Made by a program: the position numbers and the translations under genes
Part shown: positions 8,359 to 16,945 of the stretch, in pieces
How positions within the stretch are numbered: position 1 is the stretch's first letter
How the letters are laid out: the number at the start of each line of letters is the position of its first letter
Notes under the pieces: generated by a model
Told to the model about the DNA's origin: nothing
Databases searched by the model: none
The model's input: only the letters and a program-made list of their open reading frames with translations
Assembly (NCBI RefSeq): GCF_003931915.1
Contig: NZ_RSAA01000004.1
Span: 62,001 to 126,000, forward strand
Reading direction: 5' to 3'
DNA: 64,000 nt
Source of the DNA: Saccharopolyspora rhizosphaerae
GTDB lineage: Bacteria; Actinomycetota; Actinomycetes; Mycobacteriales; Pseudonocardiaceae

Positions 8359-8374
8359 AAACCCCCGGGGGTAT
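8359..8374. promoter_or_regulatory. CstR/CsoR-type operator upstream of the regulator gene
   Basis: A second exact copy of AAACCCCCGGGGGTAT lies about 30 bases upstream of the regulator start, consistent with autorepression. Confidence 0.8.
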
Positions 8375-8586
8375 TCCGGAGTCGTGGAACTCTGCGGCTG
8401 AGGACCGACGGCGTGCGGAGAAGGGACTCACCGCCGCGCCGCCTTCTCGCAGCCGTGCAGCGGCTGGAGGTCACCGCCCGGGACTCGGCCTCATCGCGGA
8501 GCAGACGTCGGACCAGCTGCAGCGCCGGGTTAGCGGCAAGGCGGACGTGCCGCTGACCCAGTTCCGAGCAGAGCAGTTCTGGCCAC

Positions 8587-8886
8587 TCAACCCGTGGTGC
8601 TGCTCTGAGCACTGCGGAAGATCGCGTACAGCGCGGGCTTCTCGTAGAAGTCGACCAAGGAGTGGCGCTCGATCTGCCCCCGACTCGATCGCCTCCCACT
8701 GCCCACCCATGTCCGGGATCGGACGGGACAGATCGTTGGTGTGGTGCGAGCCCGCACGGACCTGGACGACGTAGATCTGATCGCCGGCGTCCCACGCCCT
8801 GCGCGCGTACTCCTGCGCCGCGTCGAACCTGACCTTCGAGAAGAGCCGCCACGCCCCCGAAGCCAGGACGCGCTCGACCCGGCGAT
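8587..8886 (-). pseudogene. Frameshifted gene remnant of unknown family
   Basis: Two protein-like segments in different frames join into one plausible C-terminal region. The first reads WRLFSKVRFDAAQEYARR then DAGDQIYVVQVRAGSHHTND and DMGGQWEAIES. The second, one frame away from about 8685, reads GQIERHSLVDFYEKPALYAI up to a stop at 8587. Neither frame alone gives a sensible complete gene, no start is evident, and the upstream side runs into tRNA-Val within 80 bases. It looks like a decayed gene tail, perhaps left by an exchange near the tRNA. I do not recognise the family. The rest of 8375-8957 holds nothing else I can support. Confidence 0.5.
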
Positions 8887-8957
8887 GATCATTCGAGGGG
8901 GAACCGCACCCGCAACGAGGCTGAGCGCGCGGAGGGAAAAGAAACCCAAGGTAGAGG

Positions 8958-9032
8958 TGGTGGGCGCAGTTGGGTTCGAACCAACGACCCCCTGCTTGTA
9001 AGGCAGGTGCTCTTCCGCTGAGCTATGCGCCC
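8958..9032 (-). tRNA. tRNA-Val (TAC), CCA encoded
   Basis: The cloverleaf reads from GGGCGCATAGCTCAGC at the 5' end, with anticodon stem CTGCC/GGCAG-like pairing around loop CTTACAA (anticodon TAC), the GGTTCGAACC T arm, and acceptor GGGCGCA paired with TGCGCCC, followed by discriminator A and CCA. Confidence 0.95.
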
Positions 9033-9124
9033 TGGTGGTCGATCGGCCGAGCCGGTCGGACACCCCGGTGACATTACCGGGGCGTCTCGGCCGGCTGCGG
9101 GACCGGTCGACCGTCCGCGAAGGA

Positions 9125-9589
9125 TCAGGCGGTGAGTTCCGCCAGAGCCTTCTTCCAGACGTCCTGGTCGCGGGCCTCGCCGGGCTGGTTGACCTCGGCG
9201 AAGCGGACCTTGCCCTCGGTGTCGATGAGGAAGGTCCCGCGGTTGGCCATGCCCGCGGCCTCGTTGAACACGCCGTAGGCCTTCGCGATCTCACCGTGCG
9301 GCCAGAAGTCCGACAGCAGCGGGAAGGTGTAGCCCTGCTGCTCGGCCCACGCCTTGAGCGAGAACGGCGTGTCGACCGAGATGCCGATGACCTGCACCTT
9401 GTCGTTCTGGAAGTCGCTCAGGTCGTCGCGGACCTGGCACAGCTCACCCTGGCAGACGCCGCTGAAGGCGAACGGGTAGAAGACCAGCAGGACGTTCTTC
9501 TTGCCCCGGAAGTCAGCCAGCGAGACCTTTTCCTTGTTGTAGTCGGGCAACGTGAAGTCCGGCGCCTGTGCACCGACCTCAACAGTCAT
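9125..9589 (-). CDS. ahpE: Peroxiredoxin, AhpE type
   Basis: A 154-residue thiol peroxidase of the AhpE/PrxQ group. Residues 1-30 give MTVEVGAQAPDFTLPDYNKE. The peroxidatic cysteine motif is FYPFAFSGVCQGELC (P-x3-T/S-x2-C; peroxidatic cysteine about residue 46) with a second cysteine four residues later, and the conserved arginine lies in NRGTFLID. It reduces hydrogen or organic peroxides in the cytosol using low-molecular-weight thiols or redoxins. The ATG at 9589 has an AGGAGGG site; a longer upstream reading is unlikely. It lies beside a DUF3052 gene and aceE, the same arrangement as M. tuberculosis ahpE near aceE. Confidence 0.92.
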   Translation of the reverse strand: MTVEVGAQAPDFTLPDYNKEKVSLADFRGKKNVLLVFYPFAFSGVCQGELCQVRDDLSDFQNDKVQVIGISVDTPFSLKAWAEQQGYTFPLLSDFWPHGEIAKAYGVFNEAAGMANRGTFLIDTEGKVRFAEVNQPGEARDQDVWKKALAELTA

Positions 9590-9700
9590 GAGCGCACCCT
9601 CCTGTTCGACATGACCTTGTCCGGGCCCGAACCTACACCGCGCAACGACCGTGGGCACCGATGGCGACATCGGTGCCCACGGTTCGAAACGCGATCCGCG

Positions 9701-10135
9701 TCAGCGCCGGGCCTTGGCCCGGCGGTACGCGAGGCGGGTGCCCATCCAGCTGTCGCTGACGCTGGCGTTCGCGGTCTGCGCCAGGTTCGCCGTCGAGGCG
9801 GCCTCGGCGATGTCGGCCGGTTCGACGTAACCGTCGCGGCCGGTCTTGGGGGTCATCACCCAGATGACCCCGTCGTCGGACAGGGGCGTCATCACATCGA
9901 GAAGCGTGTCCGTGAGGTCGCCATCGTCTTCGCGCCACCACAGCAACACGACATCGACCACTTCGTCGGCATCTTCATCGAGGAGATCACTCCCGCAACG
10001 CTCCTCGATCGAGGCCCGGACATCGTCGTCGACGTCCTCGTCCCAGCCGATTTCCTGGACAACCATCTCCGGCTCGATGTCGAGCCTTTCGGCGACGTCG
10101 GCTTCGCCTTTACCGGCGTCTCCCGCGGCGACCAC
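9701..10135 (-). CDS. DUF3052 family protein
   Basis: A 144-residue acidic protein conserved next to aceE across actinobacteria. It contains VVQEIGWDEDVDDDVRASIE, a hydrophobic VDVVLLWWREDDGDLTDTLLD stretch, and DGVIWVMTPKTGRDGYVEPADI with a lysine-rich AYRRAKARR tail. No catalytic motif or membrane segment is visible and no function is established. The GTG at 10135 is the likely start, following a GGAGGAG site. It is divergent from aceE across 299 bases, suggesting shared or linked regulation. The conserved WxW and Asp-rich segments could bind a partner, which is speculation. Confidence 0.88.
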   Translation of the reverse strand: MVAAGDAGKGEADVAERLDIEPEMVVQEIGWDEDVDDDVRASIEERCGSDLLDEDADEVVDVVLLWWREDDGDLTDTLLDVMTPLSDDGVIWVMTPKTGRDGYVEPADIAEAASTANLAQTANASVSDSWMGTRLAYRRAKARR

Positions 10136-10434
10136 GGTTTGCTCACTCCTCCAATGCACCGGTGCGGCGCCGGCTGGCTCCGCACGACTTCCAGACCTGG
10201 CCGATAGCGAACACTGCGGACCGCCACCGGCGCAACTGCTAGGCGTACGACACGCCGTAGCAACACGTTGATGTCCGACTCTAGACGTGCTTCGCCCGCA
10301 CCAACAGCCTGCACTGCGACGTCACCGGTTCCCGGTGCGCCCATCGGTCGCGAACATGGGGGAACATGGAGGTGTCGGACGTCACGTCCGGCACGACACC
10401 CTGCCACGAATCCCGACGTAGTCGAGGAGTTCCC

Positions 10435-13206
10435 TTGTCCGCGCCTAACAACGACGCCACCCACAACGTCCCCGCCCAGCGGGTCCGGGTGATCCGGGAT
10501 GGGCTGGCCTCCCACCTTCCCGACATCGATCCGCAGGAGACCGATGAGTGGCTGCAGTCCTTCGACGGGGTGCTGTCGACCCACGGCCAGCAGCGCGCCC
10601 GCTACCTGATGCTGCGCCTCCTGCAGCGCGCTCGCGAGAGCGGAGTCGGCGTCCCCTCGCTGACCAGCACGGACTACGTCAACACCATCCCCACCGAGCA
10701 GGAACCGTGGTTCCCCGGCGACGAGGAGACCGAACGCCGCTACCGGGCGTGGATGCGGTGGAACGCGGCGGTGATGGTGCACCGCGCGCAGCGGCCGGGG
10801 ATCGGCGTCGGCGGGCACATCTCGTCGTTCGCCTCCTCGGCGAGCCTCTACGAGGTCGGGTTCAACTGGTTCTTCCGCGGCAAGGACCACCCCGGCGGCG
10901 GGGACCACCTCTACATCCAGGGCCACGCCTCCCCCGGCATCTACGCACGTGCCTTCCTGGAGGGCAGGCTCACCGAGGACCAGCTCGACGGGTTCCGCCA
11001 GGAGCACTCGCACGCGGGGGCCGGTGGCGGCCTGCCGTCCTACCCGCACCCGCGGCTGATGCCGGACTTCTGGGAGTTCCCGACCGTGTCGATGGGCCTG
11101 GGCCCGATGAACGCGATCTTCCAGGCCCGGTTCAACCGCTACCTGCACGACCGGGGCATCCGCGACACCTCGCAGCAGCGGGTGTGGGCGTTCCTCGGCG
11201 ACGGCGAGATGAACGAACCCGAGTCGCGGGGCCTGCTGCACGTGGCCGCCAACGAGGGCCTGGACAACCTGACATTCGTGGTCAACTGCAACCTGCAGCA
11301 GCTCGACGGTCCGGTCCGCGGCAACGGCAAGATCATCCAGGAGCTGGAGGCGTTCTTCCGCGGCGCGGGCTGGAACGTCATCAAGGTCGTGTGGGGTCGC
11401 GAGTGGGACAGCCTGCTGCACGCCGACCGTGACGGCGCGCTGGTCAACCTGATGAACACCACGCCGGACGGCGACTACCAGACCTACAAGGCCAACGACG
11501 GCGCCTTCGTGCGCGAGCACTTCTTCGGGCGTGACCCGCGCACCAAGGAGATGGTCAAGCACCTCACCGACGACGAGATCTGGGGCCTGCGGCGCGGCGG
11601 TCACGACTACCGCAAGGTCTACGCGGCCTACAAGGCGGCGACCGAGCACCACGGCCAGCCGACGGTGATCCTGGCCAAGACGATCAAGGGCTACGGCCTC
11701 GGCCCGCACTTCGAGGGCCGCAACGCCACCCACCAGATGAAGAAGCTGACGCTGGACGACCTCAAGCTCTTCCGCGACAGCCTGCGGATCCCGCTCACCG
11801 ACGAGCAGATCGACGCCTACGAGCCGCCCTACTACCACCCCGGTCAAGACTCGCCGGAGGTCCAGTACCTGCAGGAACGCCGCCGCCACCTGGGCGGCTA
11901 CCTGCCCGAGCGCCGCACCGGGTCCAAGCCGCTGGTGCTGCCGGGCGAGAAGGTCTACGAGGTGGTCCGCAAGGGTTCCGGCAAGCAGGAGGTCGCCACC
12001 ACGATGGCGTTCGTCCGGCTGCTCAAGGACCTGGCCAAGGACCGCGAGATCGGGCCCCGGATCGTGCCGATCATCCCGGACGAAGCACGGACCTTCGGCA
12101 TGGACTCGATGTTCCCGTCGCAGAAGATCTACAACCCGCAGGGGCAGCTCTACACACCGGTGGACTACCAGCTGATGCTGGCCTACCGGGAGAGCGAATC
12201 CGGGCAGATCATGCACGAGGGCATCAACGAGGCCGGGTCGACCGCCTCGTTCACCGCCGCGGGCACCAGCTACGCCACGCACGGCGAGCCGATGATCCCG
12301 GTCTACATCTTCTACTCGATGTTCGGTTTCCAGCGGACCGGCGACGGGTTCTGGGCGGCGGCCGACCAGATGGCGCGCGGGTTCGTGCTCGGCGCCACCG
12401 CCGGCCGCACGACGCTGACCGGTGAAGGCCTGCAGCACGCCGACGGGCACTCGCAGCTGCTCGCCGCGACCAACCCGGCGGTCGTCGCCTACGACCCGGC
12501 GTGGGCGTTCGAGGTGGCGCACATCGTCAAGGACGGGCTGCGGCGGATGTTCGGCGAGGACGCCGAGAACGTCTTCTACTACCTGACCGTCTACAACGAG
12601 CCCTACCAGCAGCCGGCCGAACCAGAGGGTCTGGACGTGGACGGCTTGCTGCGCGGGCTCTACCGGTACGAGGCGGCGCCGGAGGGCTCCGGGCCGCGCG
12701 CCCAGCTCATGGGGTCGGGCGTGCTGCTGCCGGAGGTGCTCCGAGCCGCGCGGATGCTGGCCGAGGATTGGGACGTGCGGGCCGACGTGTGGTCAGCGAC
12801 GTCGTGGTCGCAGCTGCGCCGGGAGGCCGAGCAGGTCGACCGGCACAACCTGCTCAACCCGGGGGCCGACCCGCAGGTGCCGTACGTGACGCGCGTGCTG
12901 TCGCAGGCGGAGGGCCCCGTCGTGGCGGTCAGCGACTGGATGCGGGCGGTGCCGGACCTGATCCGGCCGTGGGTGCCGGGCGAGATGGTCAGCCTCGGCG
13001 CGGACGGCTTCGGCTTCTCCGACACCCGCCCGGCGGCGCGGCGGGTGTTCCTGGTCGACGCCGAGTCCACCGTGGTCGCGACGCTCGCGGCCCTGGCACG
13101 CACCGGCCAGGTGGACAAGTCCACGGTCGTCGAAGCCGCTCGCAAGTACCGCATCGATGACGTCCAGTCGGCCGGCCCGCAGACGTCGGACCCCGGGGAC
13201 GCCTGA
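10435..13206 (+). CDS. aceE: Pyruvate dehydrogenase E1 component (homodimeric)
   Basis: A 923-residue thiamine-diphosphate enzyme that decarboxylates pyruvate and passes the acetyl group to the E2 lipoyl domain. The ThDP/magnesium motif [10 protein letters not shown] (about residue 255) through [13 protein letters not shown] is clear, as are the conserved active-site [20 protein letters not shown] and [17 protein letters not shown]. The length matches the family. The start is a TTG at 10435 with GGAG five bases upstream; the earlier ATG at 10366 would add an unconserved extension. A strong hairpin follows the stop. Neighbours AhpE, DUF3052 and, further on, fasR-fab match the M. tuberculosis order, linking acetyl-CoA supply with fatty acid synthesis. 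Confidence 0.97.
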   Translation: MSAPNNDATHNVPAQRVRVIRDGLASHLPDIDPQETDEWLQSFDGVLSTHGQQRARYLMLRLLQRARESGVGVPSLTSTDYVNTIPTEQEPWFPGDEETERRYRAWMRWNAAVMVHRAQRPGIGVGGHISSFASSASLYEVGFNWFFRGKDHPGGGDHLYIQGHASPGIYARAFLEGRLTEDQLDGFRQEHSHAGAGGGLPSYPHPRLMPDFWEFPTVSMGLGPMNAIFQARFNRYLHDRGIRDTSQQRVWAFLGDGEMNEPESRGLLHVAANEGLDNLTFVVNCNLQQLDGPVRGNGKIIQELEAFFRGAGWNVIKVVWGREWDSLLHADRDGALVNLMNTTPDGDYQTYKANDGAFVREHFFGRDPRTKEMVKHLTDDEIWGLRRGGHDYRKVYAAYKAATEHHGQPTVILAKTIKGYGLGPHFEGRNATHQMKKLTLDDLKLFRDSLRIPLTDEQIDAYEPPYYHPGQDSPEVQYLQERRRHLGGYLPERRTGSKPLVLPGEKVYEVVRKGSGKQEVATTMAFVRLLKDLAKDREIGPRIVPIIPDEARTFGMDSMFPSQKIYNPQGQLYTPVDYQLMLAYRESESGQIMHEGINEAGSTASFTAAGTSYATHGEPMIPVYIFYSMFGFQRTGDGFWAAADQMARGFVLGATAGRTTLTGEGLQHADGHSQLLAATNPAVVAYDPAWAFEVAHIVKDGLRRMFGEDAENVFYYLTVYNEPYQQPAEPEGLDVDGLLRGLYRYEAAPEGSGPRAQLMGSGVLLPEVLRAARMLAEDWDVRADVWSATSWSQLRREAEQVDRHNLLNPGADPQVPYVTRVLSQAEGPVVAVSDWMRAVPDLIRPWVPGEMVSLGADGFGFSDTRPAARRVFLVDAESTVVATLAALARTGQVDKSTVVEAARKYRIDDVQSAGPQTSDPGDA

Positions 13207-13218
13207 CCGCTCCCCGAC

Positions 13219-13255
13219 GGCCCCGGTGGCCCGCTGGACGGCGGCCACCGGGGCC
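13219..13255 (+). terminator. Hairpin terminator after aceE
   Basis: GGCCCCGGTGGCC at 13219-13231 pairs perfectly with GGCCACCGGGGCC at 13243-13255 across an 11-base loop, starting 12 bases after the aceE stop. No U tract follows. Confidence 0.8.
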
Positions 13256-13331
13256 GCTCCGTCTCCGGGTGCGTTGTGAGCGAGGTCGCCGAGCAGGGGC
13301 TGGCCCGAGGCTCGTGTGGTGGAGTGGGAGC

Positions 13332-14375
13332 GTGCGGATCGCGTGCATCGACGGAGATGGCATCGGACCTGAGCTGGTGGACAGCGCCCGGGAGGTGCTG
13401 GCCGCTGCCGCCGAGGCGGACGGGCTGACCGTGGAGTTCGGCTCGGAGTCCGCAGGGGCCGGGACCTACCTGCGGACCGGGGAGCCGCTCGCGGCGGGAG
13501 CCCTGGAGCGGTTCCGCACCGAGTACGACGCGGTGCTGAAGGGCCCGGTCGGCCTGCCGGACGTGCGCAAGCCCGACGGGACCGAGGCCGGCGTGCTCGG
13601 CGGGGTGCTGCGGAACGGGCTCGACACCTACGCCAACGTGAGGCCGGTGCGACTGCTGCCCGGCGTCCGCGAGGCCGCGGGCCCGATCGACTACGTGATC
13701 GTGCGGGAGAACACCGAGGGTCTGTACCTCTCGCGCGGCAGCGGGGTGCGCAACGACCGAGCGGCCAGCGACCAGCTGCTGATGACCCGGGTCGGCGTCG
13801 AGCGGATCGTGCGGTTCGCCTTCGAGACCGCGCGCGCCCGCACCGGCGCGCCCGCGGATGGTGTCCGCCGGGTGACCTGCGTGGACAAGAGCAACGTGCT
13901 GCGCAGCTTCGCGTTCTTCCGGGACATCTTCCACGAGGTCGCGGCCGACTACCCCGACGTCGAAGCCGACCACCGCTACACCGACGCCGCCGCGCACGAC
14001 CTGGTGGCCAACCCGGGGCACTTCGACGTGCTGGTCACCGAGAACTTCGTCGGCGACATGCTCAGCGACCTCGGCGCGGCCACCGTCGGCGGGCTCGGCA
14101 CGTGCCCGGCCGGCAACATCGGCGAGCGCACCGCCTACTTCGAACCCGTGCACGGCAGTGCGCCCTCGATCGCCGGGCAGGACCTGGCCAACCCGACCTC
14201 GCAGCTGCTCACCGCGGCGATGCTGCTCGACCACGTGGGCGCGACCGGGACGGCGCGGCGCATCACCGGCGCTGTCGAAGCCGCCTACGCGGAGGGTGCC
14301 GTCCGGCTCAACCCCCACGGCACCCCCACCTGCGGCACGAAGGGCGTGACCGCCGCGGTCCTCAGCCGCTTGTGA
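13332..14375 (+). CDS. Isocitrate/isopropylmalate dehydrogenase family protein
   Basis: A 347-residue NAD(P)-dependent beta-decarboxylating dehydrogenase. Family marks are IACIDGDGIGPELVDSA, LKGPVGLPDVR, the VRENTEGLYLSRGSG substrate loop, CVDKSNVLRSF (catalytic lysine), VTENFVGDMLSDLGAATVGGLG and FEPVHGSAPSIAGQ plus ANPTSQLL. It oxidises a 2-hydroxy acid such as isocitrate, 3-isopropylmalate, tartrate or homoisocitrate; substrate choice cannot be fixed from sequence. The NENLYF-type ENTEGLY and absence of leu genes nearby leave it open. GTG start at 13332 with a GGAG-type site. Its stop overlaps the convergent ribM stop by 14 bases. Confidence 0.9.
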   Translation: MRIACIDGDGIGPELVDSAREVLAAAAEADGLTVEFGSESAGAGTYLRTGEPLAAGALERFRTEYDAVLKGPVGLPDVRKPDGTEAGVLGGVLRNGLDTYANVRPVRLLPGVREAAGPIDYVIVRENTEGLYLSRGSGVRNDRAASDQLLMTRVGVERIVRFAFETARARTGAPADGVRRVTCVDKSNVLRSFAFFRDIFHEVAADYPDVEADHRYTDAAAHDLVANPGHFDVLVTENFVGDMLSDLGAATVGGLGTCPAGNIGERTAYFEPVHGSAPSIAGQDLANPTSQLLTAAMLLDHVGATGTARRITGAVEAAYAEGAVRLNPHGTPTCGTKGVTAAVLSRL

Positions 14376-15009
14376 CGGTGGTGGCGAACTCGCGCTGGTA
14401 CCGAGCCATGCGGTTCCAGCTCCACCAGCCGTGCACGACCAGGGCGGCGAAGACGAGGTAGATGGCGGCGCTGAAGTACAAGCCGGAAGCGATCTGCAGC
14501 GGAACGCCGACCGCGTCCACCGCGAGCCACACCAGCCAGAACTCGACCAGGCCGCGGCCTTGCGCCCAGAAGGCGACCACGGTGCCGATGAAGATCCACG
14601 CGTCCGGCCACGGTGCCCACGAAGCGTCCAGGGCGCTGAGCAGCAGGGCGAACGCCGAGGTGCCCGCAGCCAGGACCGCGACGAGCACCAGCCGCTCGAC
14701 CCCGGTGGACGTGCGGATCGCCACGCCGTAGACGGGGTCGCTGCGGCGGTTCCAGGCCCACCAGCCGTAGACCGAGATCAGCAGGATGACCACTTGCCGG
14801 ATCGCCAGCCCGCCGAGGTGCGCGGAGGCGTAGACGGCGAACAGCAGCACCGTCGCCGACACCTGCACCGGCCACGTCGCCACCCAGCGCCGTTGCGCGA
14901 GGAAGACCACCGCGAGCGCGCAGAGCTGGCCGACGAGTTCGGCCCAGGAGATCTTCTGGCCCAGCACGGTGATCCCGTTGCCGAGCAGCCATTCCGCCAC
15001 CGCTTGCAC
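14362..15009 (-). CDS. ribM: RibM/PnuX riboflavin transporter (PnuC family)
   Basis: A 215-residue membrane protein with about seven helices. The PnuC-family features VYGWWAWNRRSDPVYG, an aromatic WxW pair repeated at HGWWSWNRM, and IFIGTVVAFWAQGRGLVEFWLVW are present. PnuC proteins usually carry nicotinamide riboside, but the FMN riboswitch about 100 bases upstream shows that this one belongs with RibM (PnuX), a riboflavin facilitator known in Corynebacterium and Streptomyces. The GTG at 15009 has a GGAGGAG site seven bases upstream. It converges on, and overlaps by 14 bases, the dehydrogenase gene. Regulation would be by FMN: high FMN shuts the gene down. Confidence 0.9.
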   Translation of the reverse strand: MQAVAEWLLGNGITVLGQKISWAELVGQLCALAVVFLAQRRWVATWPVQVSATVLLFAVYASAHLGGLAIRQVVILLISVYGWWAWNRRSDPVYGVAIRTSTGVERLVLVAVLAAGTSAFALLLSALDASWAPWPDAWIFIGTVVAFWAQGRGLVEFWLVWLAVDAVGVPLQIASGLYFSAAIYLVFAALVVHGWWSWNRMARYQREFATTVTSG

Positions 15010-15107
15010 GCCCGCTCCTCCCGCCGGGTGCGCCGGGGTGTGCGCGGGCGACCGCTGTCTCGCGAAAGCGGGCGTGGTGCACCCGGTTTCGCGCGTGGCG
15101 GTGGCCC

Positions 15108-15230
15108 GTGCGCGCCTCTCATCCGGACTGTGACCGTCGGTCCCGGAGTTCCACCGGATCGGCCGGCTCGACGACGAGCCGGTTCGCGGACTTTCACCGC
15201 CGGTTCGGAGTTCCACCGACCCCGGAGCGC
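15108..15230 (-). promoter_or_regulatory. FMN riboswitch (RFN element)
   Basis: Read on the minus strand, the conserved RFN blocks occur in order: GGGGTCGGTGGAACTCCGAA, CCGGCGGTGAAAGTCCGCGA, a variable CCGGCTCG..CGAGCCGG arm, GGTGGAACTCCGGGACCGA, CGGTCACAGTCCGGATGAGA and closing GG. These match the RFN aptamer of riboflavin genes almost base for base. The ribM start lies about 100 bases downstream, with CGCGAAA..TTTCGCG and GC-rich repeats in between that could form the expression platform; initiation versus termination control is not resolved. Nothing else is supported between 15231 and 15390. Confidence 0.95.
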
Positions 15231-15390
15231 ACGATTTCGTACTGCACTGCGCAACATCCTGCGCGTGTCGATCTGTTCCGCGCCGGGTACGTGCGTCGGA
15301 TCACAACTCGCCGACACCGATGGCCGATCGAACACCCGTACCACGATCGCCTAGACTTGATCGTCGGAGATGGGCGAGGGGGCATGCCAG

Positions 15391-15618
15391 ATGAACGACA
15401 CTGACCGCGCCATCCTCGACTTCGAGCGGGAGCACTGGAAGTACCAGGGCAACAAGGAGCGCGTGATCCAGGAGCGCTTCGGCTTCTCCCCGAACCGCTA
15501 CTACCAGCGCCTGAACCGGCTGCTGGACGAGCCGGAAGCGTTAGCCCAGCAGCCCGCCCTGGTGAAGCGCCTGCTCAACCGGCGCGACCAACGCGCACAA
15601 CGCCGCCGCGCTGTCTAG
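15391..15618 (+). CDS. DUF3263 family protein
   Basis: A 75-residue protein beginning MNDTDRAILDFEREHWKYQG and continuing RVIQERFGFSPNRYYQRLNRLLD, which is the DUF3263 signature found throughout actinobacteria. The helix-turn-helix-like spacing and basic C-terminus (RLLNRRDQRAQRRR) suggest nucleic-acid binding, though this is unproved. No catalytic residues or membrane segments are seen. The ATG at 15391 is the conserved family start; a GTG/ATG further up would add unconserved residues. It is transcribed away from the riboswitch and ends just before a composite repeat. Confidence 0.88.
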   Translation: MNDTDRAILDFEREHWKYQGNKERVIQERFGFSPNRYYQRLNRLLDEPEALAQQPALVKRLLNRRDQRAQRRRAV

Positions 15619-15680
15619 TTCCAGCAGCTCTGTGGACTCCGTGCGCCGCTCTTGAACATTCCCCGCACCCGGCGTCACGG

Positions 15681-15796
15681 CCTCGCCACGAAGCCGCTCA
15701 GAACCTGCGGCGGCGCCAGCCTGAAGTCCCACCTTCGAACTTCGCGCGAACTTGGAAGGAGAACTTCAGCCCTCCCACCTCGCGCGAAGTTCGACG
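15681..15796 (+). repeat. Composite intergenic repeat, copy A
   Basis: Begins CCTCGCCACGAAGCCGCTCA and GAACCTGC, then carries TCGAACTTCGCGCGA and, about 40 bases on, its exact inverse TCGCGCGAAGTTCGA. It lies in the 338-base gap between the convergent DUF3263 and amidase genes; the rest of that gap shows nothing recognisable. Four related copies occur at 25678, 34435, 47524 and 54910. Confidence 0.8.
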
Positions 15797-15956
15797 CAGC
15801 GCGGAGCGCCTACGGACGTCCCGCCGCGTTCCACACCCGCCTTGAACCTCCGGTCCAGCCGTCCAGTGCTGGGTCCTGGCGGCACCGCTGATGTCCGGGC
15901 GGAGGCCACCGCGCCACTCAGGTCCCGCAACCGTCCCGCTGAGCGGAGCGATCACC

Positions 15957-16820
15957 TCACGCGCCGGGGGCCGGTTGGCGTTGTTGCTGTACGCGAACCA
16001 GCTCGGCCAGCAGTGGGGCGGCCTGGTCCGCGGGCATCGCTTCGAAGGCGGCTTTGATCGCCTCGGCTCCCTGCAGGCCGCCGCCTCCCGCGTTCTGCTG
16101 CTGGGTGGCGGCCATGTTGTTGACCAGGTCGACGAGCATCGCGACGATCGTGCGCGGCCCCACCGCGGTCTTCCACCCCTGGATCTCGCCCTGGGGTCCG
16201 CGCGGACCGAGCAGCTCGTGCTCCAGACGCCGCAAGATCGCGTCCTGTTCCGGGGTCATCTCGTCCTCCTGCTCCTTGGTCACGAGGTCGGCGCGGAAGC
16301 GGTCCATGTCGACGTGGCCCGGGTCGATCTTGCCGGTCACGCTGGTCTCCTTGTGGCCGCGCGCAGCGTCCGGCGGTCGACCGAGGTGGCGGAGCACCGC
16401 GGCGGTCGCGGTGAGCGCCGCGCCGTGCTGCTCGGGACTGGGCCCCTGGTCGACGCCCTGGTAGTCCCACTCGAAACCGACGTAGAGGGTGTTGCCGTCA
16501 CCGCCCGGGTTCGGGCCGGACGGCTTGGCCTCGCCCGCGTGGTTGGCACGGCCCGCGGCGATCAGGTGCACCACGCCGTCGAAGCCGATCACCGCGTGGC
16601 ACAGCGGACCCTTGAGGTCCGGGCGCCCGTCGATGCACAGCTGCACGCTGGGCGCCGGGTTGTCGTAGGACGCGGGCGTGGCGGTGTGGTGTTCGAGCAC
16701 TCCGACCGCGGCAGCGGGCTGCTCGCCCGAGGCGGTGCGTTCCTTCCAGCCGGGTGTTTCCACGACGTTCAGCCCGGCCGCGCGCAGGACGTCGGCGAGC
16801 CACACGAGCGGTAGCGCCAC
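15957..16820 (-). CDS. Endolysin-like N-acetylmuramoyl-L-alanine amidase
   Basis: A 287-residue amidase_2/PGRP-type protein. Residues about 40-170 hold the zinc-amidase pattern: LEHHTATPASYDNPAPSVQL, LCHAVIGFDGVVHLIAAGRA, NHAGEAKPSGPN, YVGFEWDYQG and GHKETSVTGKIDPGHVDMDRF, giving the expected histidines and lysine/threonine. It would cut the stem peptide from muramic acid. The C-terminal third (residues about 190-287) is helical and glutamine/alanine-rich, with GPRGPQGEIQGWKTAVGPR; such tails are typical of actinophage endolysins. No signal peptide and no phage genes are seen, so it is either a domesticated endolysin or a lone prophage relic. GTG start with only a weak GGGGGTG site. Confidence 0.88.
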   Translation of the reverse strand: MALPLVWLADVLRAAGLNVVETPGWKERTASGEQPAAAVGVLEHHTATPASYDNPAPSVQLCIDGRPDLKGPLCHAVIGFDGVVHLIAAGRANHAGEAKPSGPNPGGDGNTLYVGFEWDYQGVDQGPSPEQHGAALTATAAVLRHLGRPPDAARGHKETSVTGKIDPGHVDMDRFRADLVTKEQEDEMTPEQDAILRRLEHELLGPRGPQGEIQGWKTAVGPRTIVAMLVDLVNNMAATQQQNAGGGGLQGAEAIKAAFEAMPADQAAPLLAELVRVQQQRQPAPGA

Positions 16821-16896
16821 CGGTGATCACCCCCAATGAGATCCCGAGAACCATCGTCCCGATTCCCGGCACCCGCCCGGAACGGCCAAGAGGATG

Positions 16897-16930
16897 AAAA
16901 ATCGGGACCCACCCGGCAGGTGGGTCCCGA
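16897..16930 (-). terminator. Intrinsic terminator of the TM-helix protein gene
   Basis: TCGGGACCCACC and GGTGGGTCCCGA (16902-16930) form a perfect 12-bp stem with a five-base loop. On the minus strand it is followed by a run of five U (ATTTTTC), a full rho-independent signal 16 bases after the stop of the gene that ends at 16946. Confidence 0.9.
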
Positions 16931-16945
16931 TCTCCGAGGGTGGAG

